A stretch of DNA of 64,000 bases from Phascolarctos cinereus (GCF_002099425.1 NW_018343969.1:3620001-3684000), one strand, 5' to 3'; shown: positions 46,411 to 57,638, counted from the stretch's first letter. Program-made: numbers and translations. Notes: generated by a model from the sequence alone, not told the origin.

Positions 46411-46826
46411 TAAGCAATTGGGGTTAAGTGACTTGTCCAGGGTCACACAGATAGTAAGTGTCAAATGTTTGGTCTGAGGCAGGATTTGAACTCAGGTCCT
46501 CCTGACTTCAGGGCTGGTGCTCTATCCACTGCACCACCTAGCTGCCCTGATAAGATATATTTTTGCTTTTGCTTTGTCTGATATCAGGATTTCTACCCTG
46601 CTTTTTTTTTTGTTTTGTTTTTTACTTCAGCTGAAGCATAATATATTCTACTCAGGCCTTTTACTTTTACCCTGTGTGTGTCCCTCTGTTTCACATATGT
46701 CCCCTGTAAACAACATATTGCAGGATTATGGTTTTTAATCCATTCTGCTATCCATTTCTGTTTTATTGGAGCATTCATCCTATTCACATTCACAGTTATG
46801 ATTACTATCTGTGTCTTTCTCTCCAT
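45276..46826 (-). pseudogene. L1 ORF2 N-terminal part (endonuclease)
   Basis: The product starts 'MERKTQIVIITVNVNRMNAP' and continues with 'KWIAEWIKNHNPAICCLQGT', matching the L1 endonuclease start ('ITLNVNGLNSPIKR ... CCLQETH'). The catalytic QET glutamate position reads Gly here. After the SINE the frame resumes with 'DRKENTFFLVVHCTYTKIDH' and 'VLGHKN', then 'SFSDHDAIKI' (the SDH histidine motif is kept). Only the start of the linker to the RT remains. Non-functional. Confidence 0.85.
46340..46547 (-). mobile_element. W-type SINE inserted in the L1, tail replaced by microsatellite
   Basis: Minus-strand order is head 'gggcagctaggtggtgcagt', core 'cctgagttcaaatcctgcct', 'acaagtcacttaaccccaat' and 'tgcttaat', then a TGTA/TG-rich tail (46340-46409). 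The 8-bp repeat 'tgataaga' flanks it at 46332-46339 and 46548-46555. It is younger than the L1. Confidence 0.92.
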
Positions 46827-47469
46827 TCTATTTCCTCTATTTATGCTTTTCTTTCTCTTTTCTCCCTTTCCCTACTTACTAGTGTTTTGCTTTTGACCAC
46901 TGCCTCCCTCAGGCCTGCCTCCCTTCTGTTAGCCTCCTACCTTTTCTTCCCCTTTACCTTTACTACTTCTTCCCTCAATTCTATCCCCCTTCCCTTTTCC
47001 CTCCTACTGCCTATGTGGCGACTTAGATTTCTATACCTAACTGATTGTTACTCCGTCCTAGAGCCAAATCTGGATGGGAATAAGGTTCAAACAATGCTCG
47101 TCTCCCTCCCTTCTTTCCCTCTACTGTAATGGGATTTGGTGCCTTTTCCTGTATTGTAATTTACCCTTGTCTGCCTCCTTCTTTCCTTTTTTTCCCAGTA
47201 TGGACCCTAAATTAGATCAGATTAATCCATTTACTTAGATTCACTTAAAGCACTGGATTAGATTTTTTTTGTCATTATATCAAAGTCAACTTATACCCAC
47301 CCCCTCTAAGTATACTCCTTTAAAGTGGTATAATAACAATACAGTTCTCAAGACTGGCAAGTATCATCTTCCCTTGTAGAGATGTAAACAGTTTACCCTT
47401 ATTAATAACATGTTGTTGTTTATTTCTGTCCAGTTTACCTTTTTATGTTTCTCTTGAGTCTTGTATCTG

Positions 47470-48570
47470 AAGATCAAATTTTCTGTTGAGCTCTGGTCTT
47501 TTTATCAGAAAGTTTGGAAGTCTCCTATTTTAATGAGTGTTCATCTCTTCCCCTGAAAGATTATGCTCATTTTTGCTGAGTAGTTATCTTTGGTTGTAAT
47601 CCAAGCTCCTTTGCCTTACCGAATATTGTATTCCATGCACTATGATCTTTTATTTTTTTTTATTTTTTATCTATTTATTTTTATTTTTATTTTATTTTAT
47701 TTTTGCTATGATCTTTTAATATAGAAGCTGCAAGGTCCTATGTAATCCTCACTGTGGTTCCATAATATTCAAATTGTTTCTTTCTGGGTGCTTGTAGTAT
47801 TTTCTGTTTGACCTGGTAATTTTGGAATTTGGCTACTATATTGCTTGATGTTTCCAATTTGAGATCTCTTTCAGGAGGTGATTGCTGGATTCTTCTATGG
47901 TTATTTTACCCTCTGGTTCTAGGACCTCAGGGCAGTTTTCCTTGATGATTTCCTGAAAGATGCTGTCCAGGCTTTTTTTTTCATCATGATTTTCAAGTAG
48001 GACAATAATTTTTTAATTGTCTCTCCTGGATCAATTTCCCAGGTCAGTTGTTTTACCAATGAGGTATTTTACATTTTTATCTATTTTTTTTTATTCTTTT
48101 GTTTCTGTTTGATTCTCACTCTCTCACAGCATCATTAGCTTCCACTTGGCCAATTCTAATTTTTAACAAATTGTTTTCTTCTATTAGATTGTTTTCTTCC
48201 TTTGCCATTTAGCCAAGTCTGCTTTTTAAGGAGTTGTTTTCTTCAGTGTACTTTTTTTTCCAGTTGGCCAATTGTATTTTTTTAAAGACTTATTTTCTAC
48301 AGTTAATGTTTGTCCTTCCTTTTCCAAGCTGTTGACTTTCTCTTGCATACCTCTCATTTATTTTCCCAAGTTTTCTTCTACCTCACTTATTTGATTTTTA
48401 ATGTCCTTCTTGAGCTCTTCCAAGAAGGCTTTTTGGGCTTCGGACCAGTTCATATTGCCTTTTGAGGTTTCAGAAGTGGGTTTATTGACAATGTTGTCCT
48501 CTTCAGAATTTCTGCCTTGATCTTCACTGTTCCCATAATAAGAATCTATAGTATGTTTCTTTTTACTCAC
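47470..48570 (-). pseudogene. L1 ORF1 (RNA-binding protein), decayed
   Basis: The frame opens at 48570 with 'MSKKKHTIDSYYGNSEDQGR' and passes into an acidic and lysine-rich coiled-coil-like stretch ('AFLEELKKDIKNQISEVEEN'). Near 47700-47800 the text 'LQAPRKKQFEYYGTTVRIT' resembles the ORF1 C-terminal domain ('AxRKKKTVTYQGTTIRIT'). Several stops interrupt it. In intact L1 this protein trimerises and coats the RNA (family knowledge). Confidence 0.75.
47645..47705. repeat. T/A-rich low-complexity insertion in L1
   Basis: 'ttatttttatttttatttta'-type sequence interrupts the L1 text between two near-identical 'tatgatctttta' phrases, at ~47640 and ~47707. This looks like a small expansion or insertion with duplication. 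Confidence 0.7.
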
Positions 48571-49365
48571 GGTGTTTGCTCATTTCCTAGTCTTAAAGAG
48601 ATTGAGCTCTCCTGTTGGGGAGGAGGGGGCACAGACCCAAGCTTCTTGTGTTGGGAGCTTGGGGCCTGGTCACTGACTTTGTGTGCTAGGGCCTCCAATG
48701 CTGGCAGTTGGAGGCTGTAGGGTTCTGGCGGGTTACCTAGTGTTGGGCTGGAATCAGCCACACTGGAACTGTGTAGGGGGTAGGATTGGGTAGTCTGGCC
48801 CTTGGAGGTTGCCTGCTGAGCTGGACCTTTCCTTCCTTTTGCTTTCTTCAGCTCCTTTCACTTCTTAGGCTCCTTTCAGATGGATGTTTCACTGTTGTGG
48901 GATGTTTCTCTGCCTGGGGCTTTCCGCCTTGGAGCACTTCCCAAAGTCTGCTGAAGCACTAGGAGATGTGCTTGCTGTAGAATGCCAAGGCACGGGATGG
49001 TTTTTTGACCCAGTTCACATTGGTTTCCTTTCCCTTACTGAGGCACTCGGGGATCCTGGTGTCAGTGTTTGCCTGTTCCACCACCTGGGGTTCAGGATCT
49101 TCCCCTGGTATGCTGAGGTGGGGATTTCCACTAGCTTGCTGGGATACCTCCAATTTTGTACTGTTCCTCTTGCCCTAGGGCAAGAGGGGCCTTTCCCGTT
49201 AATACCTCAAGCCACTTGGGTTACCAGATTGCTGCACCCCATCTTTATACTGGTTCTGCTGTTCCAGGATTTTTCCTGGGGTGATGTTTTCTGGGCTTTC
49301 AGAGGTTAATAAGGGATGGTAAGAGCGACTTATTCCACCATCTTGGCTCCCAGTGGTTACAATCC

Positions 49366-50159
49366 TTATGTCAGAGGTTAGTGCAGAGCTAAGGCATGCC
49401 AACCACAGTTTTCTTTCCAGAATTCTGTCTCTCAAATGGAGAATCACTTTTAGGTTTCTTATTATTTACTCTATCTAGACTTACATACAATTGGGGTTTC
49501 TGAGTTCCCAGATACACATCTTGCCTCATATTCCTACTACTGTCCTCTTTCTCCCAGTCATTCATATAATACTATTTTTTATTTGGACTCGATCCTTCTC
49601 AGCTTTCAGAAATTCCTTCTTTTTCCTCTCCTATCCATGGAGTCATCCTTCCTGAATGACTCTTGCTATTCTGTATCAACTCCCAAACTTCTTTGCTACA
49701 ATTAAAAACTCTTGTTCTATGTATCAATGTACAAACACTATATCCAGACACTACCATAAATCACCATCTCTTCCCAAACACCAGTGAAAACAGTACTATT
49801 GATACTTTTTACTTATCCAGTGGGAAATTAACAGTTGTGGGCAGCTGTTTGCCCCTGTATTCTGAAGTGCGTAGCTGAAGGTGCTTCAAATCTGTCACCC
49901 AAGACGTTAGGCATCCAGAGTCCTAAAGAAATGGGCAAAGATGATTCAGTCTTTCGGAGTTAATCTCTTAACAACTCCTTCTGAACCCTTCATTTTCCTT
50001 TAGGTGTGACTATGCCTGATGTAGCAGAATTCAAACATGAATTATAAATGCTTCAAACAAAAGCTGGAGGAAATAAGATGAATCGAAGAGATTAAATGAG
50101 AAATGAACTTGAGGTCAGAATTATGTGTCAGAAAAATGATACTTGCAGTTATAGTAGGT
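49366..50159. other. Unassigned DNA
   Basis: Nothing recognised between the L1 and the L3 LINE. The last ~60 bp may be the start of the L3. Confidence 0.5.
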
Positions 50160-50404
50160 CATTTCTGAGAAATTTTTAGATTTTAGCAAAGGATTTGATA
50201 AAATATATTCTTCTTGTAGAAAAGATAGAGAAATATAGATTAGAAAATACAATTTAATGGAGTCAGAATTGGTTGAATGGCAGGACTCAAGGGATAATTG
50301 TTGATGATTTAACATCAGCTTGGTGAAAGGTATCTAGTAGAGTGTCCCAGGAATCTGTGCTTACTCTTATGCTGTTTAATATTTTTATTAATGAGTTAGA
50401 TCAA

Positions 50405-50628
50405 GAGTCAGGAACCTATATATAGCCTAAAGGCTAAATTCATCCAATCACCTGTTTTGTAAGATGTTCAAACTAATAATTTTTAAAAATATCTTTATAT
50501 GTAATAAAGCTTTATTTAAAAATATAAAAACATCCTTAGGTCAAGGGCGGTATAAAAACAGGCAGTGGGATATGGCTTATGTGAAGTAGTTTACTGACCT
50601 CTTAATTAGATGAAGACATTGACTGACA
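50405..50628. mobile_element. hAT-type MITE inside the L3
   Basis: Ends 'aagagtcaggaacctat' and 'gtttactgacctctt' are imperfect inverted repeats. The L3 target appears duplicated as 'agttagat' and 'aattagat' (8 bp, one mismatch). Internal sequence ('gcctaaaggctaaattcatc', 'ggcagtgggatatggcttat') is of the old mammalian 'xxggtcagcaaact' kind. Confidence 0.75.
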
Positions 50629-50945
50629 GGTTAATAAAATGACAAAAGCAACTGCAAAACTAGAAAAGATAGCTAACATACTGAATAACATTGAGGCTCC
50701 AAAAAGAATTTGGAAAGTCAGATCATTAGGTTGAATCTAATTTCATTATATTCAATAGAATAGGTGATGTCTTATCCTTGGGTTCAAAAATCCACTTCCT
50801 AAGTACAGGATGAGTGAGGCACAGTTAGAGAGCAGTTTAACAAAAGATTTGGGTGGACTATAAGTTCCATATGAGTAATTGACATAACATGGTAGCCAAA
50901 AGAGCTAATAAGATCTTGGACTATATAAAGTACTATAAATATTAT

Positions 50946-51298
50946 AAATACCCAAATTAACTAGAAAGGACCTATGAAGGAAGTGAAAACACTATCTGCA
51001 TCCAGAGAAAGAACTGATATTTAGAAGTATGTATAGAATAATTTTACATGTATATGTGTGTATGTATATAATATATATGTATATATTGTATACACACATA
51101 TTTGTGTGTAATGGTATCCATTTCTAGGATGGGGAGGAAGGAAGAAAAAAAACTTAGATGATAACTTTATTATCTATTTAGAAGGAATAGCAAGTTTTAC
51201 ATAATAAATTTACAGTTGTATGTGCACTCATCTTTTTTTATTCTGCTGTGTTATGGAAATGCTTGTTTTATTTCATAAATTAAAAATAAAATAAGTTA
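50946..51298 (+). mobile_element. L1 LINE 3' end inside the L3
   Basis: 'ggaagtgaaaacactatctg' with 'catccagagaaagaactga', then TA-rich expansion, 'ctaggatggggaggaaggaa' and an A-rich end 'ttaaaaataaaataag'. L3 text resumes after it with 'gagaagtgtattgcttctaa'. Confidence 0.8.
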
Positions 51299-51344
51299 AT
51301 GAGAAGTGTATTGCTTCTAAGAACAAAGGGGAAAAAAAGCTGTC

Positions 51345-51558
51345 CAGCACTTTCAAGTTTACAAAATGTTTTTTAAAAATATCTCAATCGATCCTGATGG
51401 GAAACCAGGAAGTAGGTGCTATTATTATCCCCATTTTACAGATGAGGAAACTGAGGCAAGCAGAGATTAAGTGACTTGCCCAGATTCACAAATCTAGTAA
51501 GTGTCTGAAAATGAATTTGAATTCTGGTCTTGATTTCGGGTCCAGTGCCCAATGTACT
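51345..51558 (-). mobile_element. MIR-like SINE inside the L3
   Basis: 'ccccattttacagatgagga', 'aactgaggcaagcagagatt' and 'aagtgacttgcccagattca' give a well-preserved reversed MIR. Confidence 0.85.
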
Positions 51559-52060
51559 GTATATATGTCAATCTAGTTGTTATATCCTGCTCTAGTCAGG
51601 CCACATCTGGGATACTGTGTTCAGTTTTGGACACTAGAGTTTGAAAAGAACATTGATAAGCTTGAGAGCATCCACAGGAGGGTAACCAACATGATGAATG
51701 GCCTTTAGACTGTGTTATATGAGGATGGGTTGGAGAAACTGCGGGTTTTACCACAGAAATTTTTTCTCTCTATTGTTTTTGAAAGTCTACCCAGACGGAG
51801 GAAAATGTAGTACAAAGGAAGATGTCTGTGTAGAACAAATATAGATTTGAGGGATTTGAACTGTTTTTTTTTCACTTAGGATCAATCCAGTGGTGGATGA
51901 GGAAGTGTATGTAGCAAAAAGTTAAAAACGGGGGACTTAAAGTTATCTTTAGTTATCTCAAAGTTATCTTTCCTGAAATAGAGCTCATGTTTTAGGGCTA
52001 TATAGTTAACAGATGTTCAATGGCATATCATTTAAAAGATACTATTTCTCCCATAACTAT

Positions 52061-52075
52061 ACACACACGTGCGCA

Positions 52076-52127
<52 letters not shown>
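52061..52127 (+). repeat. (CA)n microsatellite with CG-rich start
   Basis: 'acacacacgtgcgcacgcgc' leads into about 22 CA units, a potential Z-DNA-forming alternating purine-pyrimidine tract. Confidence 0.95.
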
Positions 52128-52128
<1 letters not shown>

Positions 52129-52615
52129 GCCATATAATTTAGGTGTGTTCAAGTTTATGCTCAGAAAAGCTAATTAAAACCTGAATGATAGAAAATGGAA
52201 AAAAAATAAACTAAATAGAAGAAACTGTTTCTTATTTATTTGTTTGTAGAAGAGAGGTATGGAGATGATTTCTGTATTCAAGGATTCAAAGGAATATGTT
52301 ATGGAAAGGGGGTTAGATTTATTCTGTTTGGATCCAGAGGGCAGAACCAGGACAGAGAGGTACAAGTGGCAAAGTTACAAATTTAGGCTTCATGTTTTAT
52401 GTTAAAATTCATAACAACAAAAACAAAAAAACAAAACAAAACAAAAAACTAGAGCTGTTCAGAAGTATACTGGGCAATTGGCTTTTCATTCTTGTCTGTC
52501 TTCAAGGAGGTGCTAGATGAACATTGTTGGATATGTTATTATAGGGATTCATTTGGAGAATGAATTGGCTTAGATGGCCATTCGTTTCCCAACTGTAAGG
52601 AAAAATTCATGTGAT

Positions 52616-55208
52616 TATGTGAAGAAGGTAGTAAAGTGAAACACTTCAAACTCTTTCTGAAAAAGTGTAATGATAGCCTTGCTCATTATGACATATTAAA
52701 GTAGTCATAGCTGAGCAGCTTGGGATTCAAATAGGAACATCTTGTCAGTAACTGGGGTTCTTAGAAGCTGACAACACTGAAACCCTCTGGGGCTCCACAA
52801 CACGGGGTCTAGGAAGGAAGGAAGCAACTTTGCACATGACCACTGCAAAAAGTTCTTTCATAGTGGGCCATGCAATTGACAGAGTGAGGAGTCAGACTAT
52901 ATGGTAGTGTGAGAGTAGTTTTATATGTATGTACAAGACATCTGGAATAACATTTCCATACTGCTATCCTCCACGTAGTATATCAGCGTCAGGGAACTTT
53001 TCAATGCTGATCATCACTATGTATGTCTTTGTGGTAAGTGAAGCCAATGCAGAGTGGTGACTGTGTTGGATTGCACAGTTACTATGCTTGTGAAAAACCT
53101 GGTGCCCACCCCTATAGCATTTGAGATTCTTTCATCATCTGGGTTTTGTGTGTGTGAATATATGAGGTTTCTTTCAGGATCAGAGTGTCAATTAGTGGGT
53201 CAAGGGAGATGTGTCCTGTCCTTGTGTTGTTTGATAAGTGAAGACATCTGCAGATAGAGTATTAGGCTATGGTACCTCTGAGTAGTTCTAAATTGATGAT
53301 TCTATGACTGTCCTGAGCCGGTTAGGTTGCTAGAATTGGTCATTGCTGATGAAAATTGCCCTTAGAATAGGTTGATTAAGTTCTTGTCTTGTCTCTTCCT
53401 TTGAAGATGCTATCAAAAATAAACACCTGGGGAGGAAGATAGTATTCATTCATATATCATTCGTAATTTCCTTTTGCTTGGACAATATCTAACATATTCT
53501 ACATGATCAAAAATTAATTGATCAAAATGATTTTTATTATTGTGTAATATTAATGTGTAAGCCCACCCTGCCAATATAAAAGAAAACTCTTACAAATCTT
53601 GCCATATTTTTTCATGTAGAAATCCCAGTCATTTGAAATAACCAGGTTGGGGGTAGGCAAAGAAGTGGAGGAAGAAGGATACAATAGGATTTAAAAAGAA
53701 ATTAAAATACTTCTATGTTCTTTGCAATTTTTATAGTCATAATAAAATTTTTATAGTCAAAATGAAAAAATAATAAAACACTACAAAGGTCTTAGAGTGA
53801 ATTTCTTTTTCATGTGATGGTTGTGGCTAATTGTGAGTTTAGGTAAGGAAGATGTTTGTAAACTAAAAAATATAAAACTTATGTTACTGAAGTTTTGAAA
53901 AAAAAAGTGTTCTGCTTAATTTTCTTCTCAGAGTGATGCACACCTCCATATATGAGCCCCCAAGGGTTTATGGGAGATTGCATTCAACTTTACTCCCCAC
54001 TCTGTAGGAGCAGCAGATGGTGTTATCTCCTATTCCTGGCTTCAACGATCATACTGTACTATGCCCTGCAGAGTGAAAACAGGAGAATCAGGTAGAGTAT
54101 TTACTTGAATCAAGCATTTAAGCTTTCCTATTGAAACACATGCTGTTTTCCCTTTGCTTGAAGGTTTCACAGAAATAATTTTAGCAGTTGATCTGCTCTG
54201 TACTTTTGCATATTTGTATGTCCATTTAAAGTGTAGCAGGTGAAGAAAACTGACTTAGTGACATAAAGCCATTACTAGTCCATAGCAGAAATTAATGGTA
54301 AGCCAGAAAATGGGCTTCTTGAATCAGGGACTTCTATTTTTACATTCAGACATCTGCTCTTGAAACCTTAAAAACTTTGTAAGTGTAAACTAATATATTA
54401 TAATTCACCTACCAAAGTCGTGACCTTTTTAATTTATTAGATTTTAATCATTTAATTTGTTAGATTTTGAGTTGGTTTTAGACCTCTGAAGGTTTTCCTT
54501 TTTTTTTTCTTTATGTACAAGGTTCAGATTTCTTTTGTGTAGGAAGGGATATGAGGTGTAAGCTATCAGTGTTTGGAATAAAGTAAGTATCAAATGTCCA
54601 AATTTAATGTTTCCAAACTTGGCTGCAAATGAACTGTGAGTTTCATTTATTCATGAATTTATTGAATCAGTGTTTTTTATCCTATTATATATTACGTATA
54701 ACTGTTAGAGAAAAAACACAAGTTAAATTTTATTGTTTTTCCCAGAAGCCATATAAAAGGTTTTTTTTTTTAAATTTTTGCTTATTCTTACTTGAAGTCA
54801 GTATTATTAACTTCAGGCTAAAATGAGCTTTCCAATACTCATAACAACACATACTTAAAATTAATACTTCAAAACTTCAAATTGAGCAGCATTACCATTG
54901 TGACTGAATGCTTCACAAAATTAATAGGGCATAGGATTCTATGATCTGTGCTTCTTAACAGTTGATTGGCATCCATAAAGGATCAGACAGAGTCAGCAAA
55001 TCCTTAATTGTGTTCACCACATGCTGGCATTTCATATTAGCACACAATCTGTTAAAATTTGCATTCACTTGCCAAACCAATATTTTCCACAAGAATAAAC
55101 CAAACAGTTCTTGTTAGCTACTCACCCTGAAGTACCAAGAGAGGACTCTACTCATTACATTAGATTGCATTGATGAGCATTCGTGACTTGAAAAATATTA
55201 TAGAATTG
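52616..55208. other. Unassigned 2.6-kb segment
   Basis: The longest stretch without a repeat I can name. No convincing coding frame (largest about 67 codons) and no RNA gene seen. Confidence 0.5.

Positions 55209-55249
<41 letters not shown>
55209..55249 (+). repeat. (GT)20 microsatellite
   Basis: Perfect GT run. Confidence 0.97.
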
Positions 55250-55250
<1 letters not shown>

Positions 55251-55279
55251 TTCTAGATATTAATAGTACCTGGCAGGTT

Positions 55280-55650
55280 AAAATGGAAAGAAAGTGGAGA
55301 TTGGGGTTAGAGACCTAGCATCAACCCCTGACATCTTATTTGATATATGACCTTGGGCAAGTTATTTTACCTTTTTCTTATCTGTAAAATGAGAAGGTTG
55401 GACTAAATCAGTAGTTTTTAAATGTTTTGGGGGTTTTTTTTTGGCAGTGTGGTGAACCTATGGATCCTTTTGCAAAATAATATATTAAATACATAAAATA
55501 CATAATTACAAAGAAAGTCATTTCTTTTAAAATAGTTTTAAAATATTAAAAGTTCCAAGTTCACAAGACCCTTGAAATCTATCTATGAATCCTAGATTAA
55601 GAATCCCTGGGTGAGATAATCTCTCAGGTTTCTTCCAGCTCTAATATACA
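55280..55650 (+). mobile_element. Ther-2-like SINE split by a MITE
   Basis: Core 'atatgaccttgggcaagtta' and 'tatctgtaaaatgagaaggt' lead to 'tggactaaat'. The tail resumes at 55611 as 'gtgagataatctctcaggtt' with 'tcttccagctctaata', completing the L3-type tail. Confidence 0.8.
55409..55609. mobile_element. hAT-type MITE inside a Ther-2-like SINE
   Basis: It starts 'cagtagtttttaaatg' and ends 'gattaagaatccctg' (imperfect inverted termini with CAG/CTG ends). The interior reads 'ggcagtgtggtgaacctatg' and 'gatccttttgcaaaataata', a known mammalian MITE text. Flanking 8-mers 'gactaaat' and 'ggtgagat' are a decayed duplication of the SINE tail 'gactagat'. Confidence 0.75.
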
Positions 55651-55864
55651 TAGATATAGATATATAGATATGTAACATTATTTATATATTTTAATGTGAA
55701 GTTCTGTATTTGCATTGGCCTTAGCTAATCAGAGGCTATCTATTTGGATATTGAAAGATAATATACTTCTTTATTCTTGAAAGATGACCTCAACAATAAT
55801 ATACATAAATTTTAATCATTTGAACTAAAAATCATACAAAAAGTTTAGTCAATTGTGTTTGGAT

Positions 55865-56105
55865 TAGAGGCCATGTTATTCATTGAGTAATGTTGGATTC
55901 ATCATCAGGAAGCTTAATTTTCAAATCTTGCTTTAGGTACTTCTAAGTTATGAATGATCTTGGGCATCACATACTCTCAGCCTCAGCTTCTTTGTAAAAT
56001 GGAGGTGACAATATCTGTATTACCTCAAAAGGGTGATGTTAAATGAGATTATGTAAAGTACTTTTTAAACCTTAAACTGCTATGTAAATGTCAATTATTA
56101 TACTT
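55865..56105 (+). mobile_element. MIR-like SINE
   Basis: 'tgatcttgggcatcacatac', 'ctttgtaaaatggaggtgac' and the tail 'aactgctatgtaaatgtcaa' with 'ttattata'. Confidence 0.75.
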
Positions 56106-56569
56106 AAAGCAAAGAAAATGAGGCACTCCAAAAAGAAGGTAGAAATGGAGTACATTTGAATTCTCCCAGGTAACAACATTGCATTTTATACTGTAAAATG
56201 TGACAGCAACTTAATTCTTCTTTGCAAAATGGGTATTCAATTGGCATAGGATTTAGTAGTTGAATCAAGGTCCATCTCCAGAAGAGATGAGAATATGGAA
56301 CAAACGTCAGTATAACCCAGGAGGCGTTCAAGTATATCCCCATGGGACAACTTGAACTTGTTATGTGAGAGAGAGAAGTAGGTCATGTGTGGAGCAGGTA
56401 AGGATGTGCTTGTGTGTGTATATGTGTGCACACATGCAGTTATGAATATAAGGGAGAGAGAGATAAGTGCCTTCTGCCAAATGGCTACAAAGTCTATTGT
56501 TTTTTGAAGCTTTGTTATTAGGCGAGAGACATGCAGCTTTCTTATGACCTCCCCTCATTGAGTTCCATT
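56106..56569. other. Unassigned DNA with small GT and GA patches
   Basis: A short GTGTATATGTGTG patch lies near 56410. Overlapping minus-strand frames here have no known motif. Confidence 0.5.
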
Positions 56570-56745
56570 CTAAGGCAGCTTGATAGAGACTATGGTTGGA
56601 GTCAAGGCCTGTTTTTGTCTTCCGCCTAAGATACTTGCTAGCTTTTTGACTCTGGGCAAATTGCTCATCTCTCTGGACTTTAGTTTCCAATTCAATGATT
56701 TCTAGGGTCTCTTTCAGTTCAAAATATCTATACTTCCATGAAATA
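56570..56745 (+). mobile_element. Ther-2-like SINE
   Basis: 'gactctgggcaaattgctca', 'ggactttagtttccaattca' and the L3-type tail 'gatttctagggtctctttca'. Confidence 0.7.
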
Positions 56746-57638
56746 ATTCCTAGTTACCTTTTTCTGGATGTTTTCAATAAACCAATACAAAGATGAAAGA
56801 GGTTACTTTAGAATTCATTTGAACTTTATACATCCCATAGATAGCATCACTTAAAATTGAGTTCACTTTGTACTGCCACTAGATTTATGTGTTCAGGGAG
56901 AAATGTCTTTGTATTTGATTATGAGAATTCTGCTGATACGGGGAAAAAGGAATTAGATATATTATTCTAAACTATTACAGCATATTGAATAATTAAATCT
57001 TGTCACAGTTTTTATCAGAAAATTTTCTGTCTAGAGGTCCCTTCCAAAGTTTTTAGTGGTCAGATGTCTTTCCTATACGATATTTCCACTTGACAGAATA
57101 AAATATATGTTGCTTACTTTCTTATAAACAGTGAAATTTGAAAAGTGAGTGCGTACAAAGAGAAAATAATAAGAGAAATCCAGTGGCTTTTAGAGATGCT
57201 ACAGTTATGACTTGAGCTGACCAGGGTTCTGCAGCTGTCTTTAAAGGTTCTTATTGTAGCCACTAGATGACAGTATGAGTCTGTACTCCATTTGAATTCT
57301 AGCTTACCTAAATTCAAGATCACGTATTTTGTAATAGTATTCAATAAGTCTCTCCTAAAGGAAGGATCTGTAGGGAAACTGTACAATAGTATGGCATAAA
57401 ATACAGAAAATACTTCTGGGTATTGTATTCTAGTTTGTGTACTATTGACATTTGTGAAAATAATTGAAAATCTACTAGAGGTTAAGTTTCAACTTCAGTA
57501 AAACAAATATCCTACTTCCCCCCCCCCATAATACAGTGTTTTTTCCTGTTCAAAATATTTTTAAAATGGAGAAGAAAATCATGGAAAGCCTTTTCATTTT
57601 TATTGACCAGCAATTCTAAAAAAGATGAATGTGTTGCT
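56746..57638. other. Unassigned DNA
   Basis: Nothing recognised except a CTCF-like motif (separate entry) and a C-run near 57520. Confidence 0.5.
57260..57272 (+). promoter_or_regulatory. CTCF-like core motif, one mismatch
   Basis: 'CCACTAGATGACA' fits CCASYAGRKGGCA except for A at the second G of GGC. Weak on its own. Confidence 0.2.

Larger units (their letters stand above)
45276..49352 (-). mobile_element. L1 LINE with 5' end present and 3' half absent
   Basis: On the minus strand the element begins 'ctgggagccaagatggtgga', a typical L1 5' UTR start. It continues through a GC-rich 5' UTR (to ~48571), ORF1 and the ORF2 endonuclease, then stops inside ORF2 just after a 'LYANKFNNLSRMDEYLQKY' stretch upstream of the RT palm. 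No RT core, 3' UTR or A-tail follows. The direct repeats 'tggttacagtcct' (45263-45275) and 'tggttacaatcct' (49353-49365) differ at one base and bound it. A W-type SINE sits inside. Confidence 0.85.
50160..52615 (+). pseudogene. L3/CR1 LINE (RT to 3' end), multiply interrupted
   Basis: RT text appears in order: 'agcaaaggatttgataaaat' (S/D-KAFDK block), 'gtcccaggaatctgtgctta' with 'tgctgtttaatatttttatt' ('xPQGSVLGPxLFNIFI'), 'agatagctaacatactgaat', 'cttatccttgggttcaaaaa', 'ccacatctgggatactgtgt', 'gagagcatccacaggagggt', 'ggatccagagggcagaacca' and the tail 'ggcttagatggccattcgtt'. Insertions at 50405-50628, 50946-51298 and 51345-51558 split it. The stretch 51770-52240 is poorly matched and may hold another insertion. 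Confidence 0.85.

Noticed and set aside
45983-47129. Several long plus-strand frames (up to 133 codons)
   Set aside because: They are antisense shadows of L1 ORF2 and the inter-ORF region on the minus strand.
48884-49309. 141-codon plus-strand frame
   Set aside because: It is antisense to the GC-rich L1 5' UTR. The open frame follows from composition.
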